In this document: in pieces, positions 32,710 through 36,919 of the stretch | Numbering within the stretch: position 1 is the stretch's first letter | Layout: each line of letters starts with the position of its first letter | Source of the DNA: Spirochaetales bacterium | GTDB lineage: Bacteria; Spirochaetota; Spirochaetia; Sphaerochaetales; Sphaerochaetaceae | Direction: 5' to 3' | NCBI GenBank assembly: GCA_012519115.1 | Contig: JAAYQW010000014.1 | Span: 1 to 36,919 of the forward strand | Length of the DNA stretch: 36,919 bases | The notes under the pieces: generated by a model | Told to the model about the DNA's origin: nothing | Databases searched by the model: none | Seen by the model: the letters and a program-made list of their open reading frames with translations, nothing else | Translations under genes and position numbers: made by a program

Positions 32710-33630
32710 GTTGCTTAAAAAATCGATTCCAATTGGGATGTTTTGCTTAACAATCGTGTAATTGAATTGCAGCGGCGGTAAGTTTATCTGGTCTTTAGTA
32801 TATGTCTCGCGAAAAGTAGTCGGACTCATTCCATAGTACTTTTTAAAAAGATGGTAAAAATGACTAAGATTTTGAAAACCTGAATCCAGAGCAATTGTGA
32901 TAATCGTATCCTCAGTATTAATAATCTCTTTCGTAACATAATCAATTCGCAATTCATTAATGATCTCAGTTGGTGTTTTGTTCAAATATAAGCGACAGGT
33001 TCTAGCCAGATGTTCATAGCTTCTAGTAGAAAGTCGGACCATCGCAGGCAGCCCTTCGGTAAAATTCTCCTTTTTCATCATCTCCAAAACGACCCATCTC
33101 AGCCATTCAGGTATATTAGAATTCTGAATTGCACCAATGAGTGGATAACACATAGTAAATATCTTTAAAAACGAAATTCTGAAAAATGTTTCAGATTGAT
33201 CTTTTAAAATATTCTTGGAGAGAACCAACTGTTCCAAATCCTGTAGAACACATTCGAACTCTCTTTCTGATAAACTGGATTTTGGAGGTAACGAAGACGA
33301 CATGAATTTTTCGAGACTATAGCCTGATCCAAGATAGGAAAATAAAGAATCAATTGTATGTCCATCGATTAAAATATTAATAATGACGAAATCATCAGAC
33401 ATATGTGAATAGCAATGAAAATCATTTGGCCTCATGAAAACCACTGATCCCTTTTTTAGTAACTGAGTTGTGTTGTTTACTATGTGATATGCTTTACCTT
33501 CTTTAACGAGAAACAGCTCGAAATAGTCGTGCGTGTGCATTGCTTGCAGCTGTTCATGTTTTTCAATCAATGCAACATACCGATGAGAAGGATCAGTCGT
33601 AAATTGTTTTAATGTTAGTTTTACAGCCAT
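32704..33630 (-). CDS. AraC-family regulator of the glycyl radical enzyme operon
   Basis: The 308-residue protein has an N-terminal cupin-like sensor ('MHTHDYFELFLVKEGKAYHI' and 'KGSVVFMRPNDFHCYSH', about residues 30-75). The C-terminal pair of AraC helix-turn-helix motifs lies at about 205-300 ('DSGFQNLSHFYHLFKKYYGM' and 'SPTTFRETY'). It is divergent from the glycyl radical enzyme gene, with 118 bases between them, and probably activates that operon when its ligand binds the cupin domain. The gene is AT-rich, like the two downstream genes and unlike the rest of the window, consistent with acquisition as one block. The ligand is unknown. Confidence 0.9.
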   Translation of the reverse strand: MAVKLTLKQFTTDPSHRYVALIEKHEQLQAMHTHDYFELFLVKEGKAYHIVNNTTQLLKKGSVVFMRPNDFHCYSHMSDDFVIINILIDGHTIDSLFSYLGSGYSLEKFMSSSLPPKSSLSEREFECVLQDLEQLVLSKNILKDQSETFFRISFLKIFTMCYPLIGAIQNSNIPEWLRWVVLEMMKKENFTEGLPAMVRLSTRSYEHLARTCRLYLNKTPTEIINELRIDYVTKEIINTEDTIITIALDSGFQNLSHFYHLFKKYYGMSPTTFRETYTKDQINLPPLQFNYTIVKQNIPIGIDFLSNE

Positions 33631-33645
33631 AGGCTAATTTTCTCG

Positions 33646-33730
33646 ATATCATTTTAACACAACAATAATATCAGCACAAGACAAGACTGCACCAAATATT
33701 AAGTGTATAAATATCATAAAATAACAATAA
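33646..33730. repeat. imperfect AT-rich direct repeat in the AraC-glycyl radical enzyme intergenic region
   Basis: ATATCAT followed by an A/T stretch and AACAATAA occurs at 33646-33668 and again at 33711-33730. The second copy lies just before the glycyl radical enzyme ribosome site. It could be a pair of AraC-protein sites, but the region is so AT-rich that chance is a real alternative. Confidence 0.3.
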
Positions 33731-33748
33731 AGATACGGGGGTGATGAT

Positions 33749-35995
33749 GTGAATAATTTTAAAGTAAACAATCCAAGGAAAAATCTTAATTTTGAGATTT
33801 CATTTACGAATGCGTATAGAAATGCAATTAAAAATACAACTCATCCTGCAGAATTAGAGCTTGCATGCATGCGAGCTCAGTATCCTGCAATTTTTCACCC
33901 CATACAGGATGAAGATTTAATCGCCGGAAGAATTCAAATGGGACTTGTTGGCTGGGGAATCCAACATCAGACCGGTGGATTCGGGTTTTATATAAATGAA
34001 CAAGAAGTTGTTAAAGAATTGGAGAAAGGAAATGGTGATGCACAATATCGAGAGGATTTGCATGACATCTTAACCTTCTGGAAAGGCAGAAACACGACAA
34101 CCGTTGTATTGAACAATACCCCTGAATCATTAAAACCTTGGATTTTCACCGATCAGTGGCGTCATTTACCTTTACCCATTTGTCCGATTTTAAGAATGGC
34201 AGGTGCTTACTTGAATTTTCATAAATTAGTAAAAATAGGGCTGCCGGGATTAGAAAAAGAAATAAAACAATTCATGGAAAATGCAGAAGACCGCGTTTTG
34301 TTTGAGAGTATGCTGGGGGTGCTGCAACTTGTTAAAGACTGTGCTTTGTTTTATGCAGAACAAGCACAGGAACAAGCTGTTACCGCCTCTGCAAGCAGAA
34401 AGTCAGAATTAAATAGCATATCCTCTGCTTTGCTGGCAATTAGAGAAAGGGCTCCACAAACCATGTTGGAAGGGCTTCAGCTCGTATGGCTTTACGGCAT
34501 TATGACACCCGCAATTGAATATGGAAGATTGGATGAATATATTGGTGATCTATATGTTCATGATGTTGATAATGGGATCATCACTGAGGATCAGGCCATA
34601 CGCTATGTGGAAAGTTTTTTCCGACTAATCGATCATCTAGATTGTGAAACAGATGGTAGAGTTATTATCGGTGGTTATGGCAGAGAAAACACAGAAAATG
34701 CGGATCGCTTTTGTCCGGTTGCAATTGAAGCTTGTAGAAACGTGAAGGAAGTGCTTCCTCAATTTACTCTTAGATTCAATAAAGATACACCTGAAAATGT
34801 ATGGCGCGATTCATTAAGATGCATCGAGGAAGGTAGAACGTATCCACTATTATACAACGATGATGTCTTGGTTCCTGGAGTAATGAAAGCGTTTGATGTC
34901 AGTCGGGAATTGGCTGAGACTTATGTACCTTTGGGGTGTGGTGAAATCGAGTTTGATCATCATAGTATTGGATCCCCAAACGGATCAATAAATACCCTTA
35001 AAATTTTGGAATTGGTTATGAGAGGAGGATATGAACCAATGACAGATTGGTACATTGGTCCAAGGAACCCCAAATTATCCGAATGCAAAACGTATGAAGA
35101 GTTTTTATCATACTACAAGGCTGCATTGGTTGAATATATTGAAAAACAAGCTGAATTCCAAGTGTATGAATATGATATAACCGGAAAAACTCATCCATTT
35201 ATGATGGTTACTATGCTTTATGATGGAACATTAGAAAAAGGTAAATCAATTTTCAATGGGGGTTGTGCATATCTGGCAGGAACACTTGAATTCTACGGTA
35301 ATGTTAATGCAGCCAATAGCTTGGCTGCAATAAAGAAAACAATCTTTGAAGATAAAACCATAGATGCATATGAGCTTGAAGATGCACTAACCAACAATTT
35401 TGCAGGCAGCGAACGAATACGGAAACTCTTGTTGGATGCTCCAAAATATGGGAATGATGATGATTATGCAGATTCAATTTTTACAAATCTCCATAACTTC
35501 GTGTCAGATACAACAAAAAAACAAGCCAGTCGTGTAGGTCTTAAAAGTTATCTTTCTGTAACAATTAACAATGCTCAAAATACAACTTTAGGTCGATGGG
35601 TCGGAGCCACTCCCGATGGCAGAAAAGCCGGAACACCTATGGCAAATGCCAACAACCCCCATCCTGGAACTGATCGTAGAGGTCTTACGCCTATGATCAA
35701 TTCGATTCTGAAACCAAGACACGACAATCATGCCGGAATGGTCAGCAACTTGCGGTTTACAAGAGAGAACTTCACATCCGCGAGGAATAAAATGCATTCA
35801 CTGATTGAGAACTATTTTGAACGAGGTGGCGCTCACGCAATGATTACCGTTATTGGCAAGGACGATCTGAAGAACGCCTTGGAACGCCCTGAAGAATATA
35901 AAGATTTAATCATTCGAGTTGGTGGTTTTTCAGCTAGATTTGTTGATTTGAACAAAGATGTCCAACAGGAGATTTTTGATCGTGTCACCTATTGA
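33749..35995 (+). CDS. glycyl radical enzyme of unassigned class
   Basis: The 748-residue protein has the two catalytic loops of the pyruvate formate-lyase superfamily. The C-terminal glycyl loop is 'IIRVGGFSARFVDL', with the radical on G726. The active-site cysteine loop is 'YVPLGCGEIEFDHHS', with C397 and E399. Dehydratases such as choline lyase and glycerol dehydratase have GCVE with a proline after; pyruvate formate-lyase has two adjacent cysteines. Here Val is replaced by Gly and no proline follows. Cys plus Glu suggests a radical eliminase or dehydratase on a small polyol, amine or sulfonate (inference). It starts at GTG 33749 after GGGGGTGAT, and works anaerobically with the activase at 35982. 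Confidence 0.93.
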   Translation: MNNFKVNNPRKNLNFEISFTNAYRNAIKNTTHPAELELACMRAQYPAIFHPIQDEDLIAGRIQMGLVGWGIQHQTGGFGFYINEQEVVKELEKGNGDAQYREDLHDILTFWKGRNTTTVVLNNTPESLKPWIFTDQWRHLPLPICPILRMAGAYLNFHKLVKIGLPGLEKEIKQFMENAEDRVLFESMLGVLQLVKDCALFYAEQAQEQAVTASASRKSELNSISSALLAIRERAPQTMLEGLQLVWLYGIMTPAIEYGRLDEYIGDLYVHDVDNGIITEDQAIRYVESFFRLIDHLDCETDGRVIIGGYGRENTENADRFCPVAIEACRNVKEVLPQFTLRFNKDTPENVWRDSLRCIEEGRTYPLLYNDDVLVPGVMKAFDVSRELAETYVPLGCGEIEFDHHSIGSPNGSINTLKILELVMRGGYEPMTDWYIGPRNPKLSECKTYEEFLSYYKAALVEYIEKQAEFQVYEYDITGKTHPFMMVTMLYDGTLEKGKSIFNGGCAYLAGTLEFYGNVNAANSLAAIKKTIFEDKTIDAYELEDALTNNFAGSERIRKLLLDAPKYGNDDDYADSIFTNLHNFVSDTTKKQASRVGLKSYLSVTINNAQNTTLGRWVGATPDGRKAGTPMANANNPHPGTDRRGLTPMINSILKPRHDNHAGMVSNLRFTRENFTSARNKMHSLIENYFERGGAHAMITVIGKDDLKNALERPEEYKDLIIRVGGFSARFVDLNKDVQQEIFDRVTY

Positions 35996-36899
35996 TAGAG
36001 AAAAAGCAATCGTGTTTGATATCCAACGATTTTCGATTCATGATGGTCCAGGAATCAGAACGAGTGTTTTCTTGAAAGGTTGTCCACTGTCATGTGAGTG
36101 GTGCCATAACCCTGAGGCGCAAAACAAAAATCCAAGATTGATGTATAAAAATTCTTTATGTCGAAAATGTGGATTATGTATTTCAGCATGTGAGCAGGGG
36201 GTTCATACTTTTGATGCAAGCGGCAACCATATTGTTAATTTTGACTTTTGTAAAATTTCAGGACAGTGCATCAAAACATGTTGCTATGAAGCGCTAAGTA
36301 TTTCCGGTACTTGGTATTCTGTTGATGAATTGCTTGAAGAGATTAAATCAGATTTTCCTTATTTTAAAATTGGAAATGAAGGAGGTGTTACTTTTACTGG
36401 TGGGGAGCCAATGTTATGGTCTGAGTTCATTGCAGCTTTTGCAGAGATTGCTAAAGATATATCTATTTGTATAGAAACATCCGGATACGCACCGACAAAG
36501 GCTTTTAAAGATGTATTGCCAAAGATTGATATGTTTTTATTTGATTGGAAAATTACCAACAAAGAAAAGCATGTCAAATATTGTGGAGCGTCTAATGAGC
36601 TGATATTAGAGAATTTGAAGTTTTTGCATGAACAGGGTGCCAATATAATATTGAGATTGCCCATAATACCGGGAGTTAATGATGATGATGAGCATTTTTT
36701 AGGAATTGCAAAAATCATGCATGACTTCAATTCAATAATAGCAGCAGAAATATTACCGTATCACAGCATTGGAAAGTCAAAAGTCGAGTGGTTTGGATTA
36801 AAAAATCAAAAGATGTTTTCAGTGCCGACACAAGATCAAAAATTGTTTTGGCTCAAAAGATTAAAAGAATTGGGTGTAAAAAATATTTTACTGACTTGA
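35982..36899 (+). CDS. radical-SAM glycyl radical enzyme activase with ferredoxin-like insert
   Basis: The 305-residue protein has the radical-SAM motif C34-x3-C38-x2-C41 ('GCPLSCEWCHNPE') after the activase opening 'FDIQRFSIHDGPGIRTSVFL'. An insert with two cysteine clusters ('CRKCGLCISACEQG' and 'CIKTCCYEAL') could carry two further iron-sulfur clusters, as in activases of glycerol- and choline-type enzymes. The motif 'TFTGGEPMLW' binds SAM. It puts the radical on G726 of the enzyme upstream. I start it at GTG 35982, with AGGAG ten bases upstream, overlapping the enzyme gene by 14 bases. The in-frame ATG 35958 has no ribosome site. Confidence 0.92.
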   Translation: MSPIDREKAIVFDIQRFSIHDGPGIRTSVFLKGCPLSCEWCHNPEAQNKNPRLMYKNSLCRKCGLCISACEQGVHTFDASGNHIVNFDFCKISGQCIKTCCYEALSISGTWYSVDELLEEIKSDFPYFKIGNEGGVTFTGGEPMLWSEFIAAFAEIAKDISICIETSGYAPTKAFKDVLPKIDMFLFDWKITNKEKHVKYCGASNELILENLKFLHEQGANIILRLPIIPGVNDDDEHFLGIAKIMHDFNSIIAAEILPYHSIGKSKVEWFGLKNQKMFSVPTQDQKLFWLKRLKELGVKNILLT

Positions 36900-36919
36900 G
36901 AACAATACCCTAAAAAAGG

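Noticed and set aside
1-36919. CRISPR arrays, insertion sequences, integrases or prophage genes.
   Set aside because: No regular repeat-spacer array and no transposase, integrase or phage protein was seen on either strand.

Overview
The window looks like a chromosomal segment of a free-living, fermentative spirochaete, most like Sphaerochaeta. This is inferred from family content, not from a search. The pointers are many carbohydrate ABC transporters whose binding proteins have type I signal peptides, two tandem P13-porin-like outer-membrane proteins (a family described in spirochaetes), and YesMN-type sensing. Most of the window is of intermediate G+C; the last 4.3 kb is visibly AT-rich.

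Left part (1-3.6 kb): the terminator of an off-window gene, an AEC-family permease, then an operon of a serine beta-lactamase-fold hydrolase, a PadR-type repressor and a CPBP membrane protease. A perfect palindrome lies between the -35 and -10 boxes of that operon's promoter. 3.6-8.4 kb (minus strand): a ribose/galactose-type ABC importer (ATPase, permease, binding protein) with its LacI regulator and a perfect 14-bp LacI/cre-type operator upstream. 8.6-15.7 kb (minus): a six-gene overlapping operon of an FbpABC/AfuABC-type importer, an inositol-monophosphatase-family phosphatase, and a YesM/YesN sensor kinase and AraC-type response regulator. 16.25-20.8 kb (plus, divergent): a MalEFG-type sugar importer without its own ATPase, ending in a two-domain HAD phosphatase. 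The 525-bp region between the two operons is rich in regulatory sites.

Middle (20.8-28.8 kb): an ICMT-like membrane methyltransferase, the two tandem P13-like proteins, a decayed dnaE C-terminus, a Cof-type HAD phosphatase, a possible MalG remnant, an RHH protein paired with an SPFH/band-7 protein, a Mn-type superoxide dismutase, a TPR protein, a SAM methyltransferase and the RNA ligase-like phosphodiesterase ThpR.

Right part (28.9-36.9 kb): a GH4 glycosidase, a tRNA with anticodon CAU, an aldo-keto reductase with a membrane protein and a CYTH protein, and then the AT-rich cassette of an AraC regulator, a glycyl radical enzyme with an unusual GCGE cysteine loop, and its radical-SAM activase.

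The likely theme is a carbohydrate and organophosphate scavenger: each of the two divergent uptake operons carries its own phosphatase, and they share a complex control region. The strongest candidates for undescribed biology are the glycyl radical enzyme cassette, the transporter-phosphatase-sensor operon, and the HAD fusion.
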